A stretch of DNA of 64,000 nt from Terebella lapidaria (GCA_949152475.1 OX424561.1:9114001-9178000), one strand, 5' to 3'; numbered from the stretch's first letter, positions 23,901 through 36,517 are shown. A program made the numbers and translations. Notes: generated by a model not told the origin, from the letters alone.

Positions 23901-26900
23901 AAGTATTAGGCAAAGTTACAAATGAACAAATCCAGACACGGCCATAATATTGATTAAGCTAAATTGGTTCATCATTTAAAGGATACAGCTGAAACCGCAA
24001 CATCCTGAATTTTTGGAATTTTCTTTCAAAGATAGAATCTAGCATTAAGAACTGCAATAAGTGCCAATTACCTTGTAGGTACTGTTGAAGAATTTCCTCC
24101 AGTTTCTGTAGCTGCTTTTTCTCTGACAGCCTTGTGAGTTTGGCTTTCTCTAGCTTCTGATAAGTCTTTTTCAGCCTTAGTACCTATCAACGGTATGATT
24201 CAAAATGAAATATTGCAATTTTTCTGAGACAATGTTACTACTATAGTACTAGTAACGACATATAGTACTAGTATGCACTGATGCTTTGGAAATCTCAAGC
24301 TAACTAAAAAAAATACAACAATGACCGACTATCTATGGCATTACATTTAGCTAACACAAGTTCGTTTGTTCTGAATAATTATGGCAGCACCATTATCTCA
24401 CCCAATAATCGGCATCATTATACTTGATAAATGTTGTAATCCTCTGATTTGCCTCCTTATATATTTACATCTCAAGAACTTACTTTCATTTGCAGGGCAC
24501 GATTCTTCCTCCTCAAGACAGCCAGCTGACCTGAGTTACCAGACTCCAGCTTGATCACATTCTTTTTGGCATCTAGATACAGAATTGAAAAAGCAGGGAT
24601 CCGACAGTTACATATTTATTCTATAGATTCAAATAGGTATTCAAAGTATACAGTTCATTATTTTACAAACTGAAACACTACACTTAATTTTGTATCAAAC
24701 CAAGATGTTTCCAGTCATTTCATAATCACTTACTCCGCTATCGTACTGAGATTCCCAAAGATTGTGATGACATAAATCCGCAGTAGTACTGAAAAATAGT
24801 GAACACCAACAAACAACAATCAAAACCAACGAACAAACAAAATAAGGTTGTCTTATCTACACTGCACTACTGTAGTGATGATACTGAAATTCAAAGACAT
24901 ATACCTTATTTTCCTTAGCTAATATGATAAGATACCTTGGCTAAATTTGTCAGTGATAGTACTTTGTCAGTACTAGTACTTTATCTAACCTTGCTTTGTT
25001 GGCACACTGGGTATGGGCTGGACCAATGGTTCTCTGTGTTTCGGGGGCTTCCGCTTGCTGGTTACTGGCTTCGGTGCATTTGGAATGTTGAAGACTGTAG
25101 GCACAGCATTCCATATCAGTCGCTTCCGTTGATCATTCATGAATTGTGATACCTGTAACAGATTTAGGAAGTTAGGAACATGTCCATGACAACCTTCTGA
25201 ATTGCGCTTTTTGCACTCCATGCATTATTCTGCCAAATAACAATGTAAAATCTATTAAGAACACTTAAATTATTATTGACGTGAAATTTTGCACTCCCTA
25301 ATGAACTTTTGACACAATTGTTTGTATACAGAGTGTAGATACTAGTATTGCATATTCCTGAGCTGACAATTTCGAAGTTGTAAAATACACATGTGAGCTA
25401 CACGAATTTGATTATGGTCTGTATCAGACTATCAGTGAATGTAGACATATCATCAGAATATTATAGACCATGAATAAATGGTAATATATTTAGTGTTTGT
25501 GTTAGATCTAAATCTGATCTACTAGATAAGACATTTGGATTTAGACTCTGTTCTGTACATTATTAAATTTAGTCAATGTCTATAACTCATCACACACCTC
25601 AAAATGTTCTGCACACAAATAGCAGTTTGCATTCAGATACTGCAGTGGCCGCTTCAGGAGATCCTCCCTGCGCGTGTTTTGTACCCACTTCCGACATCTG
25701 AAGAAAAGAATAAATCTATATTCTACTTCTGGTAGCATTTTACAGACGAATAATCTGATACTTTTCTTATCAATTGCTGGAAGCAAACGATGAGACGTCG
25801 TCGACGTCGTCTGCACAATTGAACGATACCCTATTATCGCTCACAGCTTCGCCAAAGTATTGTCAACACATCACATCTAATTACACCAGATCGAGCCTAA
25901 AATAAACAACAAACCTTTCTTCATCCCGAGGAAACCGAAAAAAACTCAGGTCACGGCGTTTTTTCCAACTGTTATGACAGTTTATGGCAGCACAAAATGC
26001 CATCGTCCTGTCGCGCCCAGGAGCAATACTGCGGACAGGCGGCGCTGCGAACGCTTTGTCACGGTGAAATTGCGGACTGCGCACTCTTATTGTGGTAAAC
26101 TCTTTGGTTATATTCTGTGTACAATTATTGGCCAGCGCGTCGCGCTGGTCTTCTAGGTTTGCCTAAAATGAGACCCACGGAGGGTAGGCATGAGTGGGCC
26201 CGGTCCTGCTCATGCTGCTATCCTTTGTTAAATACAGTAATCTCAACAAAAGGATCACAGCACTTTCAAAAATAATATTTCTGATTGTTTCCATGAGGTT
26301 TTACATTTTAATCTTGTGAATAAACGCAAATACTGTGAGAGCTTTGCGATATTTGTTGATTTACCGTAATACATACGCATATAGTAGCGCAACAAAAATA
26401 TTGAGCTAAATTTCTGATGTTGACAGAACAATTACGAAAGGTTGCCAACTTTTATAGCTTAAGATATAAAAGTGATAAAATGTGATGACAAATGTTTTTT
26501 TTTACACCAAAATAGACGAATAAACTATCAATTTGATCCAAAACATTGGGCATCATTAAAACCATTGAATGTCTGGGCTTAGATATACATCGATAGATAT
26601 GTTCTTTAATCCAATAAATTAAGGCTACTGATCACATAAACTTTCCCATCCCAACATATTTCCGCTGGCCACAAAAATAATTCTCTCCACTGTAGGTTAC
26701 TTGTACAGTATATATACAAGCATGTAACCAGTTATGGTCATGATAGGCAGTCCATTCTGTGTCCAGGTTCTAAAAAAATATGAACTGGGAATATTATCAT
26801 TAAAAAAATATAGGTGGCAGCACTTCGGCCTAGGTGGCAGCACTGTCTCTTACAAAGTGACATACAATCAAACAAACTATCAAGCACATGCTGAATTGAA

Positions 26901-28834
26901 GTTGCTCAAGATAAAAAGGTGTTGCCATCCAAGTCCTATAATAAAAGTCTCTGATCCTGCTTGATGTAGATCAACAAAAATAAATATTATTAATTCTTAG
27001 TGTTGACATATGGGGTGAGCACAGTTGTGACACCACAATTATAGTGTGTTGACTTTGACTGCTATATAAGAGGCACTGCTGCACATTAATTGATGGGTAC
27101 ATCAAAGACTTGCCATTGGAGCCACACACTGGGCACCTAGTTGCTTCTATCAGGCTTTAGGAAAAGTCCCCGGACCTGCGGCAGAGAGTGCCAAGCTTGT
27201 GATGAGCTTTACGCTGAGTCCCTGGCCCACTACGATGGCTGAGATGGTCTCAGACTGGAGCCTGGGGCTGATTTGGTGGTAGTCACAGCACAGTCATGCA
27301 AGTGCCTCACTTCACCAGCCACTGGTGCTGTGTTAGTTATCAGGACGGGGCTTACTCTTGGTGTACCCTTTTTGCTTATTCAAAATAAAGAAATGAGGGG
27401 AAAAAATATAACAATTTAAATTTTAATTCAATAAAACATTAAATAACTGTAAGGTAGAATAACTGCCATTAAATTCTGATTTCTGGCAAGCGATCAGGAT
27501 GGGGCTTATTATTGTTGTGCCTTTTTCATTAGAAATAAGAAGAAGAATTTTCTTTTATTATAATAAGTTTATTTTATTGGATGATCATTAAATACCTGCA
27601 TGCTGCCAACAAATTTCTACATGAACATACATATTGAGAAGCAAAAATTTGCAAATGGTCATGATGATACTGAAGAGTAGTAGATAAGTAAAAATAACAT
27701 TTTGGATTTTATACCACTACTGTCGAAGAAACTATATACCTCTTACAAGTGCAAATGAAAATCACTATAAGGATAAAATGAATACAAATCCACAATGCTG
27801 TCTGTATGTTTTGACAGTGTTGATGCAGGGTTTGATGAACACGACATACCAATGGATGTTATATGGCTGGATATTGAGCACACAGATGGGAAACGGTAAG
27901 CAGTAATGAAAACTAAATTATAGTGTTAACAATGTGTCAAAATGTCATATCCCGAAAATAAAAATGAATATCAATGATAGAAATGCCAGTCATGGTTTAG
28001 AACTGAAGAAAAATATAAGCCTAGATGTGACATGTTGACGACACACTCGTTCTGCCACCCATCCTTTCCCAGATATTTCACGTGGGATGCCCACAAATTC
28101 CCGCACTCGGTAGATATGCTTAAGAATGTGTCGGCCAAGGGTCGTAAGATGGTGACGATAGTGGACCCGCACATCAAGAAGGATGGGAATTACTTCATGG
28201 ACCAGCAGCTGCGCTCCAAAGGTTACCTGGTCAAGGACAGAGATGGGAACGACTACGAGGGCTGGTGCTGGCCTGGTATGTGAATAGCTAGGACTCAGGA
28301 CATAGCTTTGTCATCTGAGCATTTGTATACCTGTAGAAAATATTAACAATGCTAAAACTATGATCGAGAAGTTCTTGAAGAATACATGGAAAAATTGCAA
28401 AAACATGTAGTCCACAAATCCTTCACCTAAAATCAGACAAATTGGCAGACAACTAGTCATCATTCTTCAAAAACATGCCAATAATGTAAAGTGTCTTCCG
28501 TCCTCAGGTTCGTCGTACTGGCCAGACTTCTGTGACCCAGCGATCAGAGACTTCTGGGCTAGCAAGTTCTCCACCTCTGAATACGTCGGCTCCACCAATG
28601 ATCTGTTCATCTGGAACGACATGAACGAGCCGTCCGTCTTTAACGGCCCCGAGGTCACCATGTACAAGGACGCCAAACACTTCGGGGACTTCGAGCACCG
28701 CGATGTGCACAACATCTATGGAACATATGTGGTACGCATAAGTGTCAGAGGTGGAGATGGTTAACTTCTGAAATAGGTGTACTTAGCTTGTTAGAATAAT
28801 TTTCCACAGTGTTATGTATCCAGTATTATAATAT

Positions 28835-28873
<39 letters not shown>

Positions 28874-31442
28874 GTATTATAATATCACATTCACTGGCCC
28901 AAGTAACTGTATGATTGTTGCACAGCACCGAGCTACATACGAGGGCCTGATCCAGCGAGGAAACAATGCTGAGAGACCGTTTGTACTGTCCAGAGCTTTC
29001 TTCGTAGGATCACAGCGATATGGTATGTCAAAGGGGTAAATTGCTTTGAGCAAACCATGGATACTAAAAAATTGATCTCGATGGGTTGAGTTCAGCAGCT
29101 TTCACTGATATTTTGTCAGAAGCTACTTGTACTTATGAAAAAAAATTATAAGCAAAATATCTTTAAACAAAAATATATGCCGTTCCTGAACAATTTCTGT
29201 AGTTACACAGACAGTAGAAGTCTGACGTGCCATGTTGCCTTCTCTCTAGGTGCAATATGGACAGGAGACAACACAGGGGAGTGGGGCCACCTCAAGGTCT
29301 CCCTGCCAATGTTACTCAGCCTCAACCTGGCCGGGATCACCTTCAGTGGCGCCGACGTCGGGGGTTTCTTCCGCAACCCCGAGACCGAGCTGCTGACTCG
29401 CTGGTACCAGGTATGTTTGTGTCATGATGTTACTTGTATGAGTCTGTGAAGTATTGATATGAGAACAGGAATACTTGGATATGTTGTTTGAAATGAAACC
29501 ATCACAGGTATTGGTTGTATATCTGAAGTCCGATCTTTGTTCAATCTGAAGAGACAGACATATGAATCTATCAATAGGGAAAAGTTTGGGTCATTCATGC
29601 TTGATGAAGTATAATCTTGAATGTGACGATTTAGCCTGTTCCCCTCGACAGGCAGCAGCATACCAGCCATTTTTCCGAGCCCACGCCCACCTGGATACGA
29701 GACGACGAGAGCCGTGGCTACAGCCGCCGGACCACAAGGACGCGATCCGGGAGGCAATCCGGGCTCGGTACCGCCTCCTACCGTACTGGTACACGCTGTT
29801 CCGGCAGGGTGAAGTGACGGGAATGCCCGTGATGCGGCCCATCTGGCTGGAGTACCCCAGCGCCAAGGAGCACTTCAGCATAGAGGACCAGTACATGCTA
29901 GGTATGGTGTCTAAAGTCTTTCAATGTTTCACAGGAACATACTGTCACCTGTGTCCTATCATATCTGATCACAAGTAGAAAATTATTGGTGAATAAACTA
30001 ACATGTCCAGAATGTATGAGTATAGAAAATTAGAAAATATTTAGGTGTTCCAATATTGCACTTCCCGTACTTTGAAGCTGCATCACCTGTTCCAAGCAGT
30101 AACGTATCTGAATATTGTATTGACAGGCTCAGCACTGCTAGTGAAACCAGTCACTGACGCCGGGGCCACATCCATCAGTGTGTTCCTGCCGGACACTAAC
30201 CAGGTAATCCTGCCGGGTATCACCTGTCAAAGACATATGTGTGCAGCACATCCCAGCATTTCATGTTTGATCATGAGTTTATATCATGGCATGAAATCTA
30301 TGTCCAGCAGTTTCTGTTTATTTCAACATCATAATTGTAGCACATTCTTATGAATGGATGGATCCGATCAATACAGCAGGAAGAAAAAAAAGTTGTCCTG
30401 ATATTATCCTGTGTACTCCCTAGGTGTGGTACGACCGAGATAACTGGATGCCGTACAAGGGAGGGCAGCACATCAACCTACAGGTCAACCTCAAAAAGGT
30501 AATACTATCGTACATAGATCACGGATCAGTTCGTCCGTAGTGTGATGCCGTGATTTTGCTGATGTGACATGAATGTTCCTGTCTCGTAGATCCCAGTGTT
30601 CCAGCGCGGCGGACAGATTGTGCCGCAGAAAAACAGGATCCGGCGGGCGTCCAGTCTGATGGTCCACGACCCATACACACTGATAGCCACCCTGGACTCA
30701 CAGGTAACATAGCAACACTAGCACGAGAGATATCATTGCAAACCCTACATTTATGGATAACCACAGTAACCCTGCTAACCCTGCTAATACAACGCAATAT
30801 CGGAAATGTTAGGAGTTGTCTGTTTACATGTTTTAATGTTGACTGCAGGGCCGAGCTGAGGGAGAGCTGTATGAAGACGACTTCTCATCATTCCAGTACC
30901 AGAGCGGCAGATACTGCCATAGGAAATTCACCTTCGAAAATAACAAATTTTCTAGCCTGTGAGTGGGAAGGGGAAATCTGTATGTCTGTTTATCCATCAG
31001 TTAAATTCCCATGGACTGGTTGCTAATATTTGTATATTTTTGTTGCACATATTTCTGACACTGACTTGTCGCTTAATGTGGTTTGCAGAAATCTACATAC
31101 GGGGTCCAATGGTGGATTCACAACAGAAGCTTGGATTGAGAGAGTCCTGCTGGTTGGTTACCCCAAAAACCCCTCATCTGTGACCATTACTGCCGCAGGT
31201 TTGTATACAAATTCATAAATAAATAATTAAATATCCTCGGCTGGTAACTTCGCAGCAGTTCAACTGAATTGAATCACAGGACTTACAACTTCCTTGCATT
31301 TATTTGTAACCACTAATTTTGTTTGTTCACAGGAGAGAGTCCTGTATCACTCGGATTCACTTTTGATGGCAAGACGAAAACACTCACTTTACGTAAACCC
31401 GGTGTCAATGTTGATAAAGATTTTGTGATCACTATACAATGA
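14937..31442 (+). CDS. GANAB: Glucosidase II alpha subunit (GH31)
   Basis: This ER-lumen glycoside hydrolase trims the two inner alpha-1,3-glucoses from N-glycans and acts with the beta subunit (PRKCSH) in calnexin/calreticulin quality control. Exons: 14937-15043, 15159-15401, 15604-15774, 16680-16782, 17048-17141, 17247-17343, 17436-17537, 17650-17728, 17889-18062, 18266-18327, 27818-27895, 28073-28275, 28508-28731, 28926-29022, 29250-29410, 29652-29901, 30127-30203, 30424-30498, 30590-30703, 30849-30958, 31089-31198, 31333-31442. They total 2841 nt, 946 aa, close to human length, and all phases agree. The N terminus is a signal peptide (hydrophobic [11 protein letters not shown]) before mature VDRGNFKTC. 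The nucleophile is D542 in [10 protein letters not shown] and the acid/base D618 in GDNTGEW, at the human residue numbers. An acidic Glu/Asp run in exon 5 is typical of the family. There is no KDEL-type tail, as expected. Intron 10 (9490 bp) contains a complete P element. Confidence 0.97.
16160..16233. repeat. 37-bp direct duplication in GANAB intron 3
   Basis: Two adjacent 37-bp copies differ at only a few bases and share the core AACTGCAACTACATGTA. Simple local duplication. Confidence 0.8.
18573..18935. repeat. Short inverted repeat around TGACGTCAGTTGAGGCAG
   Basis: TGACGTCAGTTGAGGCAGA near 18583 and its inverse near 18904 face each other about 320 bp apart in GANAB intron 10. Outer CCGTAAT / ATTACGG motifs are also roughly inverted. 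TGACGTCA is a perfect CRE/ATF palindrome, present in both arms. It is probably the remnant of a small inverted-repeat transposon. The ends are not definable. Confidence 0.45.
19858..26106 (-). mobile_element. Full-length THAP-type P element in GANAB intron 10
   Basis: The left terminal inverted repeat (19858-19946) starts CAAAGAGTTTACCACAATAA. The right one (26021-26106) is its inverse. The outer 34 bp and inner 25 bp are nearly identical, with a variable ~28-bp middle. GTTATAT flanks both sides (19851-19857 and 26107-26113); with one mismatch this extends to the 8-bp duplication typical of the P superfamily. The 6249-bp element encodes an intact nine-exon transposase on the minus strand, opposite to GANAB. 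The 1.5 kb between the transposase stop and the left end holds no other gene. Intact ends and ORF suggest a recent, possibly autonomous insertion. Confidence 0.9.
21458..26003 (-). CDS. P-element (THAP9-like) transposase, intact
   Basis: Exons in gene order: 25915-26003, 25598-25697, 24990-25152, 24484-24572, 24072-24183, 22733-23812, 22385-22596, 22158-22262, 21458-22027; 2520 nt, 839 aa, with every phase joining. Residues 1-85 are a THAP C2CH zinc finger: C..C in MAFCAAINC, Trp in CRKWVQ, CAEHF, and the closing [13 protein letters not shown] fingers bind the transposon ends. Residues 118-185 form a charged coiled coil, probably for multimerisation. The RNase-H-like core follows, with candidate catalytic residues D281 (CLAMDEMS), D365 ([10 protein letters not shown]) and E588 ([10 protein letters not shown]), corresponding to D230/D303/E531 of Drosophila P transposase. 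The C-terminal P-element domain contains IGGYIVRK and Cys pairs. The ATG lies 18 bp inside the right terminal repeat. It could be a domesticated host gene, but the flanking repeats and duplication say transposon. Confidence 0.93.
26107..27817. other. Remainder of GANAB intron 10, no gene
   Basis: The sequence between the P element and exon 11 holds no ORF with domain content. A GC-richer 200 bp near 27120-27340 is unassigned. The phrase ATCAGGAYGGGGCTTA occurs at ~27338 and again at ~27490. GTGGCAGCACT occurs at ~26815 and ~26834 and also at ~19795, left of the P element. Confidence 0.4.
28822..28887 (+). mobile_element. Poly(A)-only retro-insertion flanked by a 16-bp duplication
   Basis: CAGTATTATAATATCA (28822-28837) is followed by an uninterrupted run of about 32 A and then, after TTT, by an exact second copy (28872-28887). 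A 16-bp direct duplication around a poly(A) tract is the signature of target-primed reverse transcription in which only the tail was inserted, or of a near-total 5' truncation. It lies in GANAB intron 13, about 40 bp upstream of exon 14. Confidence 0.6.
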
Positions 31443-33369
31443 ATTTGAATGCATCATTTGAGATTTAGGATCATTTCCAGTTATGTGATTAATAGTGTGA
31501 ATCTGTTTCATGTAATAGTGTTCAAATTATGTGTAAATTGTGAATCAATGACAGATTGCGTGTTTACATGTACATGGGATGGGCCAACAGCAGAGCGTGT
31601 GAGCTCAGTACAAATCATAGACAAATCAAAAGATATATCAGTCGTGGAAAAGTGAAGTAGTTTGCTACTTTTGTATTAGTGTTTGTGTTGTTTCATTCAC
31701 TGCAAGCTGAATTTTCTTGAGTAAAATACACCAAACCATTCTTGGTTAAATGTGCTTCAACCATCACAAACTCATTGATGTTCATCTGTCTGTCCGCAAT
31801 ATTGTAAAACATCCTCGTCAAACAGCTATACAGGAAAATATTGACTGGTTTTCTTGTATTTTTGTGTATTTATAATGTGGGTGTTGTTAGAATACAAGTC
31901 AGAATGTGGTTTATATACCCGGTAGGTCATGTTGCGGTGGTTGTTTATGTGTTATATGTACACTCTGATGTTTGGCTATCAGTATGTTGGATTCAGTGTC
32001 TTATCATGATACAGACAGTTGTACAGATCATCGTCAGCCCACCAGTACTGTAGTTCATTGACTGGATGTTTACAGGGATCACATCACATTTGTCTGTTTA
32101 TGTCTCTGTGTGTGTAATATTACAGAGGCAGACACTATTGAAACACCGAGTCACTTTGTGACATAGTCAGTCTATAACCTGTAGATAGACACTTGGCCAG
32201 TTCAAATAAATTCACTATTCCATCTTGCAGAGAATTTAGACTAATGAATTTGTCAATCATACCTAGCATTTAGAGAATTATAGAATAGTTCTTTCGTTTA
32301 TATCTGTATTTATGCCAGAAAATTATTTACATAAATTATTTTCAAAAAATACCTATGATGTGCTTTATATACATGTAATAAAAATATGATAATTGTGTTA
32401 AGATTGGAAGTTGGTTTGCGTGCCTGAAATATGTGAAATGGGAAGATGCATATTGCAAAATGCCAAAGCCTCAACTCAATGAAAAAAACTTGATTGCACT
32501 TTTTCGCAGGAACATGCAAATTAATCGCCATTCATACAGTTGTAATGAATGTGCTGCAAGTTCTGAGCAAATGATGAAAGGACATTTTTCTGATTCTTTA
32601 TTTTATCATTATTGATCAAAACCATGTACAAAATGTCTAAACGAATGCAATATTTTCCGGCACATGAACTATTTCCTTCAAAGTCACCGAGAAAGGTGTG
32701 ATCGTCATAGTATTTGTGTGTTGTCAAATGTTAAATGCTCAATTGGAAAGTACAGTGTGTGTGATGTCGGCTTTTGAGATTGTATCTCTAACGGTATTTC
32801 GTGTGTGACCACTTCATCCTCATCATTGGTATAACAATGGAAAAGACAACACTGGCTGTAAATGTGCTTTTGAGAAAATACTTCGATTAATAAAATATTG
32901 ATAAAACTACACTGTACACTGATATTTTTAAGTTTAAAATGTGCATGATATTTTAGTTATGGATTTATATTTGTTTGGAAACAAAGAAAAGACGATATTG
33001 TAGCCAAGTGAAGGGTGATTATGTTTTGGGGTTATTTTCTGAATGGTGACATATTTTGCCATTTTTTCCTATATGAAGATAGTTTGCTTAGAATTGTAGA
33101 CCTGAAAAGCACAAAATGTTGAAAAAAAGGAACTAGCTTTCGAATATCAAATATTTCAAGATAGAGCTTTGGTTCATATGAGCATATAGGGGGTATACAT
33201 GTATCTGCATCTTATGGTGAACTTGACCTGGTGTGACCTTGAGAGCTCTAACTCAAAGTCCTATTTACATCAGTCATATTTCGTGCATCTTTTGGTGCCT
33301 TGAATTTGACCTCCTACTGGTCTTATAAATTCAAAACTGAACATGGATGTTTTGTGTACCTGTAGACAT
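31443..33369 (+). other. GANAB 3' UTR and flank
   Basis: AT-rich sequence after the stop codon with no other gene. Several AATAAA hexamers occur. The one at 32889-32894 follows the longest repeat-free stretch and is a plausible 3' end, giving a ~1.45-kb UTR. Which signal is used cannot be decided from sequence. Confidence 0.4.
32889..32894 (+). terminator. Candidate GANAB polyA signal AATAAA
   Basis: Canonical hexamer on the gene strand ~1.45 kb after the stop codon. Alternatives exist upstream, for example near 32379. Confidence 0.35.
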
Positions 33370-34184
33370 ACACTCTTGGTGTAACTTGAAACGATTGTTA
33401 TGTTGAAAGTTCAAACAGTTGGCAATCGACCCCCAAAGTCCCCGACATTAGTTTTCAAAGCCCCATCTTGGAATTATGGGTTCGAATACAATTTTGGGCA
33501 ATTGCTTGGTTTTTGACTTGAGCAACCCCTCCTGGTCTTGAGATATAAATATGTGTCTATAATAACCCAAATGTATTTGATGGCTAAAATTTGCAAGAAA
33601 AAATTATTCCCATTCCTCCTAACGTCACAAGACCCAAAATACACCAATAATCTGACAGGACAAACAACATGTCCTCTAAAATTGTTGAATGGATTTGTCT
33701 CTGTCGCGCATCCGCCGCAGAAATTTTCTTGTGAACGCTCTAAAGGTCGCAAATCTTGACCGATTGTAATAATTTTTTATGCAGACACACCTTATGGTAA
33801 GATCCCGACACCAATCAATTTTGGTTGCCATAGCAACCAAATTGGCCGATTGGTGACACATTTTGTGCTTGAATTAGCCTGTTTAACACGCATGGCTTGT
33901 GAACGCTCTACGAGTGGGAGTTTTCGATGAATGATGATGAAATCACACAGGCTCGATGAGAAAGACCGTCACACGAAACCTCTTGTTTTTCAAAATGAAC
34001 GATTAAATATTAATTAGTTAATGGACTAACTTATTACGACCATCAAAATACCCACTTTGACATCTGTGATCACTCCAAGACCCGGTACTATGAAAGCAAA
34101 TGGCACTGGATTCTTGTTCAGAATGGAGAACTGATGTATTTGGGGAAAACAAAACAATACTATTGTATAAGGTAACTTTAGTTT

Positions 34185-34790
34185 CACTAGTTAAGTCTAT
34201 TATTAACCACAATAAAAATAGTAAGATGAGAAACATTTATTATTAGGCTCAACAAGGTAAAGGTTTTGTCCAGTACAGATTTCATTGGTGTAACTGAATA
34301 AGTTAACATTATTTTTACTAGCTAAGTCTATTATTGACCTCAATAAAAATAGTTAAGACGAGAAACATTTATTATTGAGCTCAACAAGGTAAAGGTTTTG
34401 TCCAGTACAGATTTCATGAGTGTAACCGAATAAGTTAACATTTTTTTTAATAGTTAAGTCTATTATTGAGCACAATAAAAATAGTTAAGACAAGAAAGCC
34501 TTATTATTGGGCTCAACAAGGTAAAGGTTCTGTCCAGTAGAGATTTTATGGCTGTAACCAAATAAGTTAACATTACTTTTGCAAGTTAAGTCTATTATTG
34601 ACCTCAATAAAAATAGCTAAGATGAGAAACATTTATTATTGAGCTCAACAAGGTAAAGGTTTTGTCCAGTAGAGATTTTATGACTGTAACCAAATAAGTT
34701 AACATTATTTTTTGCCAGTTAAGTCTATTATTGACCACAGTAAATATAATCAAGATGAAGAAAAATTATTATCGAGCTCAACCAGGTAAT
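34185..34790. repeat. ~132-bp tandem repeat, 4.5 copies
   Basis: AAGTCTATTATT recurs at 34193, 34324, 34456, 34588 and 34721, a period of 131-133 bp. Units share GAAACATTTATTATTG, CTCAACAAGGTAAAGG and TAAGTTAACATT and differ by about 10%. Confidence 0.85.
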
Positions 34791-34869
34791 TGGAATATCA
34801 CATTCGAACCTAATTTGAAACATATTTGGGCTGAAAAAATAGAGCTATTTGTAACAACATTGATCTGCT

Positions 34870-35190
34870 TTTTACTTCGAATTTCAACTTGAAATCATGT
34901 TTGGCACGTATAAAGAATTAAAATATAATTTATGGTGAAAACTTCGATCTGGCTCCAATTTTGTCATCCTGAAATGCAGTTTTGGTCAACTTTTTTTTAC
35001 TTCGAATTTCAACTTAAAACTCAAAATGAAAATTTTTATGTGGCTGCAATTTTGTCATCTTGAAATGCAGTTTTGGTCAATTTTTACTTTGAATTTCAAC
35101 TTGGAACCAAGTTTGTCAAATATTCTAAGTTGAAATATAACTTTAGGTGAAAATTTTGATCTGGCTGTAATTTCGTTAATTTATCGATCA
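34870..35190. repeat. Degenerate ~115-150-bp tandem repeat, 2.5 copies
   Basis: Recurring blocks are TTTTACTTCGAATTTCAACTT, slightly varied, and TCTTGAAATGCAGTTTTGGTC, each with a following GGCTGCAATTTTGTCAT-type segment. The array directly follows the 132-bp array but is unrelated in sequence. Confidence 0.6.
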
Positions 35191-36025
35191 TGTCGAAATG
35201 GAAATTCATATGCAGTGATTTCAGTGGTGATCTTGAATTCAACCTTCAATAACCTTGAAAGATCAATGCAGCAATTTTGATGGGAGAATCCGAAAAAAGC
35301 AGTTGTGGCTTTAAGATTTTACATTTCTCTGGTAATGTTTTTTCGCCCTTGCTCTAGTTTTCACACTTATCAGTAATACATTTGGGGCAACAGGGATGAT
35401 AGGGCTACGGGGGATACACCCAAGCGGTCGTAGGCGACCGGAAGCATCTAGTTGTTTTGGGTCTCTGGGACTAATTCCTCCTGGAAATAAAGTCTCAAAA
35501 TAAACACCAAATCCCTGAGATGCTCATATTCCCAATAACATTTTCTGAGCTGGGATTCAACATTGACACTGGTTGCCAACTCTCCTGTTTGACTCACAGG
35601 TGATGTGTGTCAAATTTTATGATATAAACTTGTACCATCGTTGACTATGGGCAAAAATGTATGTGAACAGGTATAAAAAAAAACAAATGTATATAAGATG
35701 GCGTGTAGAAACTGAGTGGTTAAAGACAAAAACTTGAACTTGGCCTCCAGTGCTCAACGTTGCGTCAGTGAATGACAGAAACCTTGGAAGAAAAGCCTAT
35801 GTGGATAAATCCTCCAAAAACTCCTGGGTTTACCGGAGTGATTGTGGCTGTGTTTGGTGAACCTTGTACCCAGGCGGAACACATTGTACTTTCATACACG
35901 ATGATCATGATACATGACATATAATAAATGAATACATCAAGCAATCATATATTTCCAATGTGTATCACATAGTCAAAATTATCCATTAGAAGTTCACAAG
36001 GCACACCAACCTACCGGTATTCAAC

Positions 36026-36042
36026 GGGGGGGGGGGGGGGGG
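36026..36042. repeat. Poly(G) run
   Basis: About 17 consecutive G in the spacer between GANAB and the I-kappa-B-like gene. Similar runs occur at ~41918-41932, ~42892-42905 and ~48107-48121. Confidence 0.9.
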
Positions 36043-36517
36043 TTGATAAGGGGGTGGTTTAGCTAGTGGTTTGTGTGGTACGGCAATTGCGACCTACATG
36101 TAAATTTTCCGGGTTTTCCAAGTGAAGAACACAGCAGTGTTATACCACTGTAATGTGTGTACAGGACACCTACCCCAGCAGGCTTACACAATCAATATAT
36201 GTGTTTGTGTGTGATATAATGCATCAATGCATACATGGGAATTCTTGGGTTTTTCCAATAATTTTCCATTTGTGATTATAGTTGTATACTTGTAGTTATT
36301 TCACTGTTGCTAGACTTTTGTTTTGACTAATTATTTTATCCACAATGATTTCCAGTTCCTCATACAGTTCCGATTGACTTTGTTCCTAATCATGATGATA
36401 TTTCTAAATTTAGATGAAATGGTCAAATGTGTGTAACTCATTTGATATGTAGTTATTTCATCATATTTTACCAGTTTGAAGAATAAACCAAACTCAGGCA
36501 TCTGCTTTAAGAATGGA

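Larger units (their letters stand above)
33370..35660. mobile_element. Large diverged foldback element with tandem core
   Basis: Arm-like sequence at 33370-33620 (containing CAGTTGGCAATCGACCCCC) is answered in inverse orientation at 35440-35660 (GGATTCAACATTGACACTGG and GTTTGACTCACAGGTGATG). The latter also resembles the arms of the 13360-13943 foldback. Between them lie two unrelated tandem arrays (34185-34790 and 34870-35190). No coding capacity. The arms are strongly diverged, so the pairing is tentative and the element is old. Confidence 0.45.
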
